A DNA stretch of 64,000 bases from Liolophura sinensis (Eukaryota > Mollusca > Polyplacophora > Chitonida > Chitonidae): the NCBI RefSeq assembly GCF_032854445.1, contig NC_088300.1:44819682-44883681 (forward strand), written 5' to 3'. Both the position numbers and the translations under genes were made by a program. The notes beneath the pieces are model-generated. The model was not told the DNA's origin, searched no databases, and saw only the letters and a program-made list of their open reading frames with translations. Of the stretch, positions 1 through 12,500 are shown piece by piece (positions within the stretch are counted from its first letter, which is position 1; every line of letters begins with the position of its first letter).

Positions 1-662
1 CATCACCCGCACTGGGGAGATTTAACAGCCGATAACAAGGAAGGGTCGTCCGTGGTCCAAACATAAAGAGAAATCCCCATACGTCTTCCTCCATGATGTC
101 TGCTTTAGGCAAAATTATACAGTGGAATTGTCGAGGCCTTAAGGTAAATTTTATTTTAAAATAAATATGTCCGTGTTTCATTGTCTGAAACAGTCACATT
201 ATGTTCAGTTTACATACCGCCAAACACTTATTTGTTAGCTTTCCATTTACATAATTTAATGGAACAATTGCCAAAACCTTTTATAATAATGGGAGATTTT
301 CATTCCCATAACCCCCTATGGGGCAGTAATAACATAAATGATAAGGGCAAGATTGTGGAAGACTTATCAATGCAGCAGGTGATCCTATATTAAAATTTAA
401 CGAGCTTGTTTTACGAGCTGCCGATAGAACTATCCCGAAGACCTCGACAAATCCAAAATCCAAAAGTAAACCCTGGTATGATAAGGACTGTTGCCAAGCC
501 ATTAAGGACCGCCAAAAGGCCGAACGAAATTTTAATATACGTCCTAATGATAACAACTTAAACCAGGTACGTATTTTTCGAGCTAAGGCTCGTCGATTAC
601 TCCAGTCCAAGAGACGATTTTGTTAGCGGAACTTTGTTTCGGGTATTGCGTCAAAAACACCC

Positions 663-1927
663 ATGCGTAAGGTCTGGAACATGGTTCAGAAGCTTAAGGG
701 CAAGAATAATAAAGCAAAACTTCAGCATTTAAAAGATGGAGATAATATATTAACTTCTCCACCCGATATAGCCTATAAATTAGCTGAGACAATTTCCAAG
801 AAATCTTCTTCTGAGAATTATACTTCAGAATTCCAACATATTAAAAACCAGAAGGGGAAAATTAGATTGCCCTTTACTTTACTGAATTTGCAAGATTATA
901 ATCGTCCTTTTAATATCGAGGAACTTAAGACTGCGTTAAAAAAGGCCCACGATACTGCTTGTGGTCCTGATCACGTATATTATAAGTTTCTGAACCATTT
1001 ACCACCTGAGCCACTTGAAACTCTCTTGGACTTGCTTAATGATATTTGGATAACTGGTAATTTTCCACCATCATGGAGGGAGGCGTGTATTATCCCGATT
1101 CCCAAACCGCGTAAGGATCATACTGATCCAAATAATTACCGTCCCATAACTCTTACCAGCTGTGTCTGTAAGACTATGGAACAGATGATTAATGATAGAG
1201 TTGTTTGGTTTCATGAAACCAACAAGTTACTCTCTAATATTCAATGTGGTTTTCGGCAAGGTAGATCTACCATGGATCACCTTGTTCGATTTGAAACTTT
1301 TATTCGTGATGGTTTTGTTAATAAGGAACTTGTGGTGTCCATGTTTTTCGACCTTGATAAGGCCTACGACACCACATGCAAATATGGTATTTTAAAAGAC
1401 CTCACGGATATGGGATTAAAAGCTCGCTTACCTTTATTTATATCTCAATGTTGATCTAATCGTCAATTTAAGGTACGGGTTGGGTCCACTCTTTCTGACT
1501 CTTGAGAGCAGGAAATGAGTGTACCCCAGGGCAGCATTCTATCCCCAACTCTGTTCAGCATAAAATAAATAGACTAGCAAAAACATTAACATCTGGCACA
1601 GAGGGTTCTTTACACGTGGATGATTTGCTTATATGCTACCGAGCTAAAAATATGAATAATATCGAACGTCAGTTGCAGATTTGTCTCAATAAGACCGAGA
1701 AATGGGCAACTGAAAATGGTTTTAGATTTTCAACATCTAAAACCGCCGGTATGCATTTTTGTAACAAACGGAAGCTTCATCTTGATTCCGAGCTTAATTT
1801 TTGTGGTGAACAGGTTAAAATTGTTGTAGAAGCAAAATTTTTATATAATATAAAATTTGACAGTAAGCTATCTTTTATACCTCATATTAAAATGCTTAAG
1901 CTAAATGTACAATGGCTCTCGATATAA
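663..1927 (+). pseudogene. LINE reverse transcriptase, frame-disrupted
   Basis: The first open stretch (663-1454) holds RT motifs: a PNNYRPITLTSCVCKTMEQ block, then GFRQGRSTMDHL, then the catalytic motif A aspartate in FFDLDKAYDTT. The frame breaks just after, at a stop near 1454. The next piece carries VPQGSILSPTLFS (about 1518-1555), with a further in-frame stop just after it. A third piece (to 1927) carries the catalytic box as HVDDLLICYR, followed by a thumb-like segment. The catalytic aspartates are still visible although the enzyme cannot be made as one chain. Confidence 0.92.
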
Positions 1928-2315
1928 TTAATCGTGCAACGATTGGGGTGCTGATCGATTAGTTTTACTTAATTTATATCGTTCTCTGGTGAGGTCTAAA
2001 TTGGACTATGGATCCATCATTTACGGGTCCGCTAGGAAGTCGTACATTAAAATGCTGGATCCTGTTCATCACCAAGGTTAGAGGCTCAGCCTTGGTTCTT
2101 TAAGAACCTCACCAGTAGACAGTGCATACGTGGAGTCCGATGAGCCTTCTTTACATCACAGACGTATAAAACTGAGCCTTTAATATGCTGCAAAGCTTAA
2201 AGCACATCCAACAAACACTGCCTACGACTGCGCTTTCAATCCATTATGCGTAGACAAATATAATAAATGTCCTAACAAAATCCCTTCGTTCGGTGTTCGT
2301 GTTAGGGACCATATT

Positions 2316-2860
2316 GTGGAAGCCAACATTAAACTTGGGGACATAGCTCCGGTGTCTCTTCCGGAGTCTCCTCCATGGCTTCTTCCACAACCTAAACTAA
2401 TATTTGATCTACGAAAACATAATAAGTCACATACAAATCCTCTTATAATTCAGGAAAGGTTTGCAGAAATCAAGGCTAATTATTCGGATTACAAATTTAT
2501 ATATACCGATGGGGACAGAGTTGCGGCTGTGGCTGTCTTAGAGCAGCGGGTCACTTCTCTTCGTCTACCACTTTCATCTTCTATCTTTTCTGCAGAGGAC
2601 AGAGATATACTCTTGGCCTTATCATATGTTTCCTCTGGGCACGCCCAGAAGGCAGTGATTTGCACTGACTCGTTGTCTTGTCTTTTAGCAGTTGAGAATA
2701 ATAAATTTAAAAATCCATTAATTCTTGAGATTATAGCCTTGCATAGAAAACTGGTTAAAAGAGGTAAAGATATCATATTCTGTTGAATACCAAGTCATAT
2801 TGGTATTCATGGAAACACAGTCGTAGACAGGGAAGCGAAGGCTGCCTTAAATAAACCTGT
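2316..2860 (+). pseudogene. LINE RNase H domain
   Basis: The RNase H active-site order is recognisable: YTDGD (about 2502-2516), a glutamate in SAED (about 2592), CTDSLSCL (about 2662), and PSHIGIHGN followed by VDREAKAA just past a stop at 2784. The last catalytic part is therefore separated from the rest by that stop. The domain belongs to the LINE at 1-3305 and helps assign the element to an RNase H-bearing clade. Confidence 0.88.
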
Positions 2861-3305
2861 ATGTCATTTTAAAGTCCCGTATTCTGACTTTCGCTCAAAT
2901 ATTCTAAAATATATTCGTCGCCTTTGGCAGGGTGACTGGGACTTGCAGATCCATAATAAACTGCGTGCCATTCATCCTGTCATTGGCTACAATTCTCATA
3001 CTTGTGGAATGTCTCGAAGAGACCAAGTAGTTTTAACAAGGTGTCATATTGGGCATTCTCGTGTAACACATAATTTCATACTAGATGTGAGCAGTGCTCC
3101 CAAGTGTGTTGGACGTGATGCCCAATATGGCATCAAACATATCTTGGTTGACTGTGTGGACTTTGCCCAGGTTCGGGAGAGATTCTACACAGTCAACTCT
3201 ATATATGATTTATTTGACCACATCGCTAGCGATGTTGTCATAAATTATTTGAGGGCCATTGGTCTATATCATAAAATATAATTTTAATTGTCATAAATAT
3301 TTACA

Positions 3306-3508
3306 GAAAAAGTTATATACATAAGAACGTTGTTTTTTTTTAATGCCAATCCAAAGCTTTCATTCCTATTACCTGAAAATGTAATTTTAAACCTGGGAAG
3401 AGTTTTTGTTAGAACTAGTACGAAGTGTGTACTACACCGGAAACGGACTATCCATACAAGACATCACACACAGTTAATGTTTTACATTCACCCCTGTGGA
3501 AACCGAAA
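3306..3508 (+). promoter_or_regulatory. VPS51: Presumed VPS51 promoter and 5' leader
   Basis: This short interval separates the 3' end of the LINE from the VPS51 start codon, so the core promoter must lie here or inside the LINE. I see no clear TATA box. The start codon context is good (A at -3, G at +4). The assignment is positional only. Confidence 0.4.
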
Positions 3509-3536
3509 ATGGCTGCTCCTTCCGATACGTTGACAG
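3509..3536 (+). CDS. VPS51: VPS51 first coding exon (28 nt, remote)
   Basis: ATG in a good context opens nine codons (MAAPSDTLT) plus one base, then a GTAGGC donor. The leftover G joins AT at 9247, after a TTTGCTAG acceptor, to give Asp and read on as [20 protein letters not shown]. Human VPS51 likewise starts with MAA followed by a short acidic/glycine stretch before its basic HGML block. Phase, peptide and total length all agree. The alternative is initiation at an in-frame ATG at 9195 or 9228 without splicing. Confidence 0.8.
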
Positions 3537-6500
3537 GTAGGCAATCCCAGATTGTGTCATGCTAATCATGTGCATGTAATGCTCTGAACCTCATAGAATT
3601 CAGATAAAGAAAGGGTTTTTATGCTGTTCGGTATGCATATGTGATATCTATGAAGCTAATAGTTATAGAAGTATCTAGCGAGCCGAGATTGACAACAACA
3701 ACAACGCTACGTGTATGGTGTACAGCTTACACTATGACCTTTCTACATTTAGCTTAACATTTTAACCGTCCTATTTGTTCTTGATAACATGAGAAAATCG
3801 GCCTAAATTGTATTCAGGTATTAGGACAGTAGGCTGCTGGGTAGGGAAAAAATTAGGGCCTACCTTTTGCTCCGTGTCCAATTTTCGTTATGTTATAATA
3901 AGCCGAGTCTTCATTTCAAGAGTTAGGTGAGTTACTTCACGCTGCCTGCGAACGGCACCTTTGAGCCAGCAGAGTATCACCACACTTCAATTGGTGGGGT
4001 CCCAGATATGCTTGGGTTAGTTGCACCGCCTCCTCCCTTCCTTTCACACACACACAAACATTTTTCCTGACAGGGAGAAATGGGCCCAACATGTAACACA
4101 AGGCAGGCAGGCCCTATTCATATTGTGGCGTATTGTTCTGAAAAGAAATAAGGGTGGTATTTACACTTTGAAATAGTTTATATGACAAAGTTTGTGTGAT
4201 AATTGCTGTAGTTATATTTAGGGTAACTATTGATAATGAGAAATGTACGTGTACTCTACACATAAGAATCCACATATATACCTTATCGATCGTTTTCTTT
4301 TTACTCATCTGTCCCTTAGGAGTCCCTGTCTCTGCCATGTCTCTGAAACTACAGGAAACTCCTGAGCCTTTGCTAAGGGGAATATTGTATGGAAGCCAGA
4401 TTCAGCCATGTTCTCTTTCTTGTATATTTGCCCTAAAGCAACAAAAGCGATATTTGAACGACAGTATGACATTTAAAGAAGACTCCAGTGCCATTCAAAT
4501 GATAGGGCAAGATTTATTGGAAATTCCCAAGAGACTCCAATGACATTCGGTCAGTATTTTCACGCAAGTCTTACACCCTCATCAAATTCTTACATTGTCA
4601 GGTGACTCTGACGTCCTCGTTGAAATCTCGCTCCCTCGTCAATTCTCGACCAAATCTTGCATTGAGCATTGAATCTCGACGTAATCTCGTTAGAATGTCG
4701 TGTTTTTTTTTAATCTGGTCAGACTGTTGATTTCTCCACGAAATGTGTAAGTTTATGCCAAGCTGGAGTTTTGTACTGAACGACAGTGCAATATTTGGAC
4801 AATACTTAGACGTGATTTAGATGACATTCAGTTGAGAAGGTGACATTTTAACCAAATCTTGCTGTTTCGTTCAAGTGATGGTTTAATCTCAACCAAATCC
4901 CGCACTTTCATCTGAATGACACTTGAATCTCGACTAAATCACAAGTTTCTGACTAAATGTCAACTTCATGTTCGTCCAATCTGTTGACCTAATCTCACCT
5001 TCCAGTCTAGTTGGGGGCTACCAATGGCAGGTCAACATTACCGCCAGGGTCCCTCAGCTAATGGTCACATCAGCAAATTCAAGATGGGCTATTCTCAGCT
5101 GAATGTATGTGTATATATGAATAAGGCATATGTCTGACTGGGGCCTACTTGCATTAGAGGGGCTACTTCCCACCCATTTGTTCACAGATACATTGTATGG
5201 GTCGCTTTTACTGCAATAATGAGTTTTAATTGTTGTTAATGATGTGAATGGTTATGTATCCTTAAAGTGCATGCAGAAGAGTCACCAAATAAGTTGCAGT
5301 GTGTGTCTTCATGATATTAACCTGTGGATGGTTTCGGGTTTTCACCCACCATAATGCTGGCCATCGTCAGATAAATGAATATTCTTGAGTACGGCCTAAA
5401 ACACCAATGAAATGAATAAATTCATGATATTGCTTGGCTATGGTAAAGGTTATTATTACTTGTATTATTAGAATTATTTGAAACTTTGCAAATATGGACT
5501 TCATGGTGCATTGCATTGAACATATTTTTTTACTGATATCAGACAAGAAGCTCAGAAGTTCCTCTTTTCATTCATGTTATGCTTTCATTAGGGGATCTTT
5601 AATGTAATTGTTGGGATTCTTCTTATTAGGCTTTCAAGCTTTGCTTTTGGAGGTGAAATGACACAAAACCGCTACAGCTGTAAAGCTGAAAATGGCTGAG
5701 TGCAAAGGGTGCAAATGTGTGTACTGTATGTGTGTACTGTATGTGTGCGGAAAATCGTTGAAGTGTCTTAATAAGGGTGGAAGTTGCATTGCTTGAACAA
5801 TAATCCTAAGGCATTACTATATTTGGCAGTTTGACGTCCCCATGTTTTTAAATGCATTTAAATTCATTAATGCGTCTAGGATGAATGTACGAATATTGTA
5901 AGCACTCTACCCGACGTTGATTGACATCAGGACATTGTGATCCCAGATTACCGAATTTATCATCTGATTAAAATTTTCTGAATTTAAACAATTTAAGTAC
6001 GTGGTGTAGTGTGATGTTCTAATCACGAATCTGGACTTTTTACTCTTTTACTTTTCTCTGATGCACAGTTTTGCCGCAGATTTCAATCAAGTTGTGAAAA
6101 AGCGCAATTTCCACCATATTTGGAGGTCTCGTGACAGCAGGCTACATTGCCCAAAGGTCGATTTGCTCTGTTTGGCACATCTACATACCTCCTGGTAGCC
6201 CTGACAAAACTGGAAGGCGAGATTTGGTCGAGATTCGGGTGTCAGTACGAGATTCAGACGACATTAAGTCATGAATGCGAGATTTAGTCGAGGTTTAAGC
6301 GCCATTCAGTGCGATTCCAACGAGGACAAGATTCACTTGGCAACACAAGGTTCTGGCATTGGTGCAAAATTTGCATGAAATTGTCGGCTGAGTATCGTTG
6401 GAGTCTCAAGAGAATCTTTAAAAATCTTGTGTTGTAGCCCTAATCTCAACCTAATGTTGACTAACTCTCACACTGTCATTCAGATATCACTGTTCCTGTT

Positions 6501-9500
6501 TTGGGGAAATGTGTAGGAAAAAGCATGGCTTCATCCAGCTTCCATAATATTGGAACTTCATGTGACATCACAGGTTTCTTGCATTAATTTGGATTTAATT
6601 TATTATTTCCCACCCGTTTCTTTTCATAACAATCACTTTTGTTGTCCATCGGTGGGTCAGATTTACTTATATGTGGAATTCTACCCTGAGGAGAATTGTA
6701 TGACTCTAAGGTCACCTTGAGTATATGTATGTTAGCCGTGAATAATAACTGCTTTAAGTTATGTCCAATTTTTATAAGGCTTTGCAGGTTCATTTTGTGG
6801 CCAACCGAAAACCAGTCAGTCCATGCGTATATGTTTTTTGCATTTAAATTCCCATTTTGAATTGGTACATGCGGCTGCTTTCCATGCAACCTGTATAACT
6901 GCTCCAAATACTAGTATATTGTCTGGTTTTGATAAAATTTTGTGTGCAGTTTGACTTTGTTGAACCTCTGATCAAGTTTGATAACCAGCCGAATTGGTGT
7001 TAATGTTTTCATTCTGATTAGTTGTTAAGTTTTATGCTATAACTCCTCAAAACATTGTGTATTTGTGAATTAATAAAAAGCAGTTCATTGTGACTCGATT
7101 AACATACCGCAGATGTGGAAAAAATTGTGCTGTTATTTTAGACATCCTCTACATAAAGCTGAGACTTCCAGATGTTTACTGTCATGTATCTGACTTTGAG
7201 TTAGTAATCTAATGTTCACTTTTATCAGGGGTTTCCCTTCCACCATCAACTCACTCGTTGCTGTATTCAGAAAGCCTGATTTTTTGAGTTGGTTACCTCC
7301 TCTTGTTGTGTAGACAACAGCGAAGTTGGAATGTCAGACACAGTATTGTTTTGTAATTCTGTGGTCTACAGTGTAACTTCAGTTCTGCCGTACAGATCTT
7401 TTGGATTTACAAATACTTTATTAAAATGTATCAATAGAAAGGAAGTTAGTATTTGCTTTACTAGACTTAAAATTTGCTTTCAGTGTATCGTATTGTTTAC
7501 TTGTGTGATCAAGAAGCCAACGTTGCATTGTGGGAATGTCAGCGCTGCCTCGTTTTGCGTCTGCTCATTGGGCAGACAGTTCAGACCAGTGACAGATTTC
7601 CCCTTGTAATTCTCTTAATTGACATTTTTCGGAAAATACAGGCCCAGGAGGTTTAGTAAGCAGTCAAATGCAACTCATTTTTATATTTAGCTGAACCAAC
7701 TCAAAATTCTGAATTTCTTTTGGCGGTATGTCCCATTAGTACAAACTGATTTTGTGATGTAGTTAAATGTATCTTTAGCAATTTTCAACCAAGTAAACTC
7801 ATGCATGTACAAAATGTACAGCTGTAGCTCAGTGTTGGCATAGGGACAGGTTTCAACCAATCAACAACAGTTTTCAACCAAATAAATGTGTTCATGCATG
7901 TTCACTTGAGATCAGGGAAAGGGTGATTGATTTTTGTCAGTGTAGGTAATCTGGTATGACTGATGTTGGCCATGTTTGATATCCTTGCCCAGCAAACCTT
8001 TCTTATTAAATACTGAAGACATGAGCACATAGTGAGAATAGCAATTTTTCTCATTATTAGACAATGACAAAAAACCCATCAGCTGTTGAACTTGTTTGTA
8101 TTGTTGGTCTTTTTTTTTTTTTCCTATGTGGCCAATATTGGCCTGGGAGTATTGTTGTACCTGTAGTGGTCAGCATCTGTCTGTCCTGTCCTGTCCTGTC
8201 CTGTCCTCATTAAAGTTCAAGTTTATGAAAACATTGCTAACATGATATCTTTAACAATTTACCCAAAGTGCAACAACCTTCACCACACTTACATTTTGCG
8301 ATTTTCAATGATGACCTGTTTTTCTGTCCATTCGTTTCCGGTAAACATTTAATCTAGTGCTGAGGGTTTTTAAGGTTAGTGCACAGTGTTTTTATTATTT
8401 ATTTTTTTTCTATTTCATATATTTTTGTTTCAACTAAAAGCAAAGACATCTAGCAAATATCAAGTACACGTATGAGCACATGCTTGCATGGTTGTTATTT
8501 CATCACTATTTAAATTTCATTTTTTTTATGGTATTACATGTACTTGCAGTTCGTGTTGTATACAGTATATATTTAATACATGTAGATCTAAAATGTACTA
8601 GTGAAACTGGGTATAAAGGAATTAAATATGAATACACATGTATACATACGTATATATACAGTTATAGTCTATGCACTATAACCTCAATGCCTAAAGACTG
8701 AAATTATATCTAAATGCTGTGAAGCCATGCTGATTAAATTAATGGATGTGAACTCATAAAGGAGCCAGGCCCGATAGCACAGTGCATGGGAAGTTGAGTG
8801 GTTCAGTGAAGTGTAAAGGTTAGAGGGACTGTTTGTGGTGAAGTCACTCAGGTATGATAGTCTGTGTACACTGAGCCTATACGTATACATACATATATAT
8901 TTACCCTCTGGGCAGTGAAAAGCTCCCTGTGTGTGTGGGTTCTGCAGTTGGTCTTAGGTGTTGTAATCCTACTGTGAGACTGAGTTAGGGCTGTATTATT
9001 TTGCCAAGTCGGTCAGTTTGGTTCAGTAGCATCTGTTTAGGATGTCAGGTGTACCAGTGTAATTACCAGGTACATGCAGTCATACATAAAGGAGTATGTA
9101 GGTCTTATATTCAATATATATACATGTATGTAACAGTTTGTATGACCAAAAGCCTGTGTGCCGTTTATTCTGGATATTGGTCATTGGCAACATAATGTAC
9201 CATGTACATGAGAAGTTACTGTGCTGTATGTACTGTGATTTGCTAGATGAGGACGGGGGTCAAGGAGGGGAGGAGACGCGCCGACGACGGCATGGCATGC
9301 TGAAGATTTATTACGGGATGGACGCCGAGTCCAAGGGGGAAGGGGCTACATCAGACCCCTGTGACATTAATGGAGCCCACTTCCAGCCAGACATCTTTCT
9401 GACGAAAGTGATCAAGGAGAAATCATTGACAGAGCTGATGGACAAGGAGCATGAGATGGTGAAGCAGATCAAGGCCCTGGATAGTGACATGCAGACCCTT

Positions 9501-12500
9501 GTGTACGAGAACTACAACAAGTTCATCAGTGCCACTGACACCATCAGAAAGGTAAGCCCTTACACAGCAGGTCTCAATATTTGAATGTTGTTTAACAATA
9601 TATAGACTCAAGAAATTTTCACATATAAATTGGGAGAGCTCAGATCAATCCCGGGTCGGGTCATATCAAAGACTGTAAAGATGGTATTTATTCCTGCCTT
9701 GTTTGGCGCTCATCACTGAGAACAAAGAAAAAGGGCTGGTTGGCCGGTGTGATTTTATATGGCTTTTTGGGACAGTGGTGTCAAGTCTGGTGTCTTCGGC
9801 ACGATACTTCAGTAGTGGCAGTATATGACTGCCACACATACACCTAAAAGTCATTGTACAACAAAATTCTTGAGTATGCGCACAGCACCATTCAGATAAG
9901 TCAACATGTACAAAAAATAAACATTATCGGCATATCCATATACACGATCTGTTCCTGGCGTTTTGCAGATGAAGAACGACTTCAGAAAGATGGAGGATGA
10001 GATGGATCACCTAGCCACCAACATGGCCTCTATCACGCAGTTCAGTGCCAACATCAGCGACACACTTCAGGGTCGCCGGCAGCAGATCATCAAGCTTTCT
10101 GGGGTTCACTCCCTCCTCAAAAAGGTAGGCTTTTTCTGGCCCTGGACTCATGGCATTTTTCTTCATATTCCTTTAAGTATATTCATTTTCGTCCATGATT
10201 GGTCAGCTGAACCTGAAGGTATAGGTCTTGGCAGGTTATTTTTGTAGTGCCACAGTTCTGCCACCTCTCATTTCAGGCACTTAGCTTGTGTTCAGGACTG
10301 CAAAATTACAGACCTGTAGAAATATGCGGGCTAGAGATTTGTTGGCGTCACCTTTATTTCTTGGCACTTGCTTGCCTTGAAGATCATGGAGAGTGTAAAC
10401 AATGTCACCTCCCATGTGTGCAGAGTTCCCTTTGAAGCTGCAATTCTGTCCTTTTCTAGAAATCTGCAACTGTTTCAACCTGTAAAGCACTGTTTTCAGT
10501 GGAATGCCAAAAATGTCTGTGTCAGTAAAGATACAAGCTTCATAGGACTGTGTAAGTTATTTCTCTACACCCCATAGTTCTCTCAGAATGTTTCAAAATG
10601 TCCTCATGATAGGCTAGGTTAGTTTTAATATGGGACATTGATATTCAAGACAATCAGGCAGCCAAAGGTACATGTAAGGCTGCCGAAATTGTTTATACAA
10701 GAGCTGTATTGAAAAGGTAATACCCTTATGCCTCAACTTTTATGCATTTGAAAGAGCGACGTTCAGTACAATTTATGCACATTTTTCATTTGATTTTGGA
10801 GACAAAATGATGTTGGGTTGGCCAGTTTCAGGGCTTTACAAAAGTACAATTTTATTAGTCAACACAGAATAATGTCTTCAGGATATGCCTGAATAAGCAC
10901 CTTGCAAACATGTGAAATGATTGAAGAATGATAGTATGTCTGTTCCAGGCACTTTCTGTATTGTTGCTGTGCAGAGAACGTACAAATTATGTGGAGAGCT
11001 GTGCAGAGATGTGTAAGATTTATCTTATCCAGATAGTTGTTGTTTGAACCTATTATCATACATGTAATTAGGGCTAATCTTAATAAATGAGCTGTCCAAG
11101 CTGCATACAATTCCGTGTTTTTCAACACTATTTCTGGTATTTATGTGTACATGTTGTTCTCTTCATCAGCTGCAGTTTTTGTTTGAGCTACCTGCCAGGC
11201 TCAACAAGTGCATAGAGATGCAGGCATACAGTCAGGCTGTTAGGTAAGAGTTGTAATTAGGAAACAGATTGTCAGCAGGTCTACCTCAGAATTGTTGTCT
11301 GAACAAAAACACACTCTAAAACATTTCATTTCAACATTTTTTGTTCATCAGTTCATGTTGTAAAAAATAAATGCATTTCTGTTTTACCTTACATGTTAAA
11401 AATATCCACAGTGTGTTGTTAAACAATGTTAGGAATTGTGTTTGCATTTAAAGTCATGTTTTGTAGTATTTGATAAGTCAGACATGTTCATTGTTGTGGA
11501 CAGGTATTATGCTAAGGCCAAGAAGGTGCTGCATCACTATAAGCACATGCCAAGTTTCCAGGGAATCCATGAGGATTGTGTACAGATTATAACCCAGCTG
11601 GCAGCTAAACTGCGGGAGACTTTCAAGGACAAAGATGTGAGTGTCAGTGATAGACAAGGACTTGTATCAGGCCCCACATGTTCGATATATTCACTGTATA
11701 CCTGTATATATACATGTGTATGAGTGTCTTGTCAAAGGCGAGGGTATATGCACTGTATACCTGTATATATACATGTGTATGAGTGTCTTGTCTAAGGCGA
11801 GGGTATATGCACTGTATACCTGTATATTTACATGTACTTGTGCATGAGTGTCTTGTCTAAGGCGAGGATATATACACTGTATACCTGTATGTTTACTTGT
11901 GTATGGGTGTCTTGTCTAGGGGGAGGGTATATGCACTGTATACCTGCATATATACATGTGTGTGATTGTCTTGTTTAAGGCTACACCAATTTTATTTTGT
12001 GTTTTAAGGGCGAGCTGACGCTAAAAAAATCCAAAAAAAAAAAAAAAAAAAATAAGATGTAAAAGTCACCTTTTTATTTTGTCTAATCTTGATGTTTTCT
12101 TACAATTTTCCTGTTTTTCAAGACTTTCCAATCAAGTTGATATGTCTATAACAATTCCTGGAACAATCCACATTTCAAACAAAAAAGAAAATATTTTGTT
12201 TTTATTCCTTCCACTGTATGTTTGAATCTAGCGTTACCTAGCAACTGTAATTGTAAAGGTCCTCACTATTAATTCTTTCTACTCATGTTGTCGCTGTTTT
12301 CAGTCCTCCCCCAAGCAGCTGACAGAGTGCGTGGACTTGTTGTTACAGCTGAATGAGCCAGCAGAAGAGCTCTGTGATGAGTTTCTGGATCAGTATGTAC
12401 ATATATTTTCCCCTAGAGTAAAGTTAACAGTGCAGCTGTTCAGATACAAAAACCTTCCTTTTCTCTAAGTTTTCTAATGTTGCTTAAAATTAATTACAGC

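Larger units (their letters stand above)
1..3305 (+). mobile_element. Degraded non-LTR retrotransposon (LINE) of an RNase H-bearing clade
   Basis: Pieces of one LINE lie in order on the plus strand: an apurinic-type endonuclease start (QWNCRGL near 110-135) and its metal-binding region (IMGDFHSHNPLWGS, about 290-330), a linker, a reverse transcriptase (663-1927) and an RNase H (2316-2860). A zinc-knuckle-like tail with Cys and His follows to 3281. RNase H after the RT is typical of the I, Ingi, LOA and Tad groups; among these I or a relative fits best, but the clade needs a tree. The reading frame is broken in several places and the endonuclease is largely deleted, so the copy is dead. Its 5' part may run off the window. 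The 3' end, at about 3300, lies about 200 bp before the VPS51 start codon, so VPS51's promoter abuts or overlaps this insertion. Confidence 0.93.
3537..9246 (+). other. VPS51 intron 1: repeats only
   Basis: This 5.7-kb intron contains no exon I can support. It holds a pair of inverted, motif-rich arms (4525-5030 and 6190-6430), a truncated SINE (5323-5418), a TGTGTGTACTGTA duplication near 5715-5745, and a CCTGT pentamer microsatellite (8177-8208). Small open frames here (for example 7289-7609 and 8480-8701) show no family resemblance. Confidence 0.7.

Noticed and set aside
1-3305. Retrovirus or LTR element because of RT plus RNase H
   Set aside because: The endonuclease type, motif order and lack of LTR, protease or integrase fit a LINE. 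No virus-like element was seen anywhere in the window.
9138-9245. Upstream extension of VPS51 exon 2 as coding
   Set aside because: The peptide before the 9247 acceptor does not resemble VPS51, whereas the remote exon at 3509 matches in phase and sequence.
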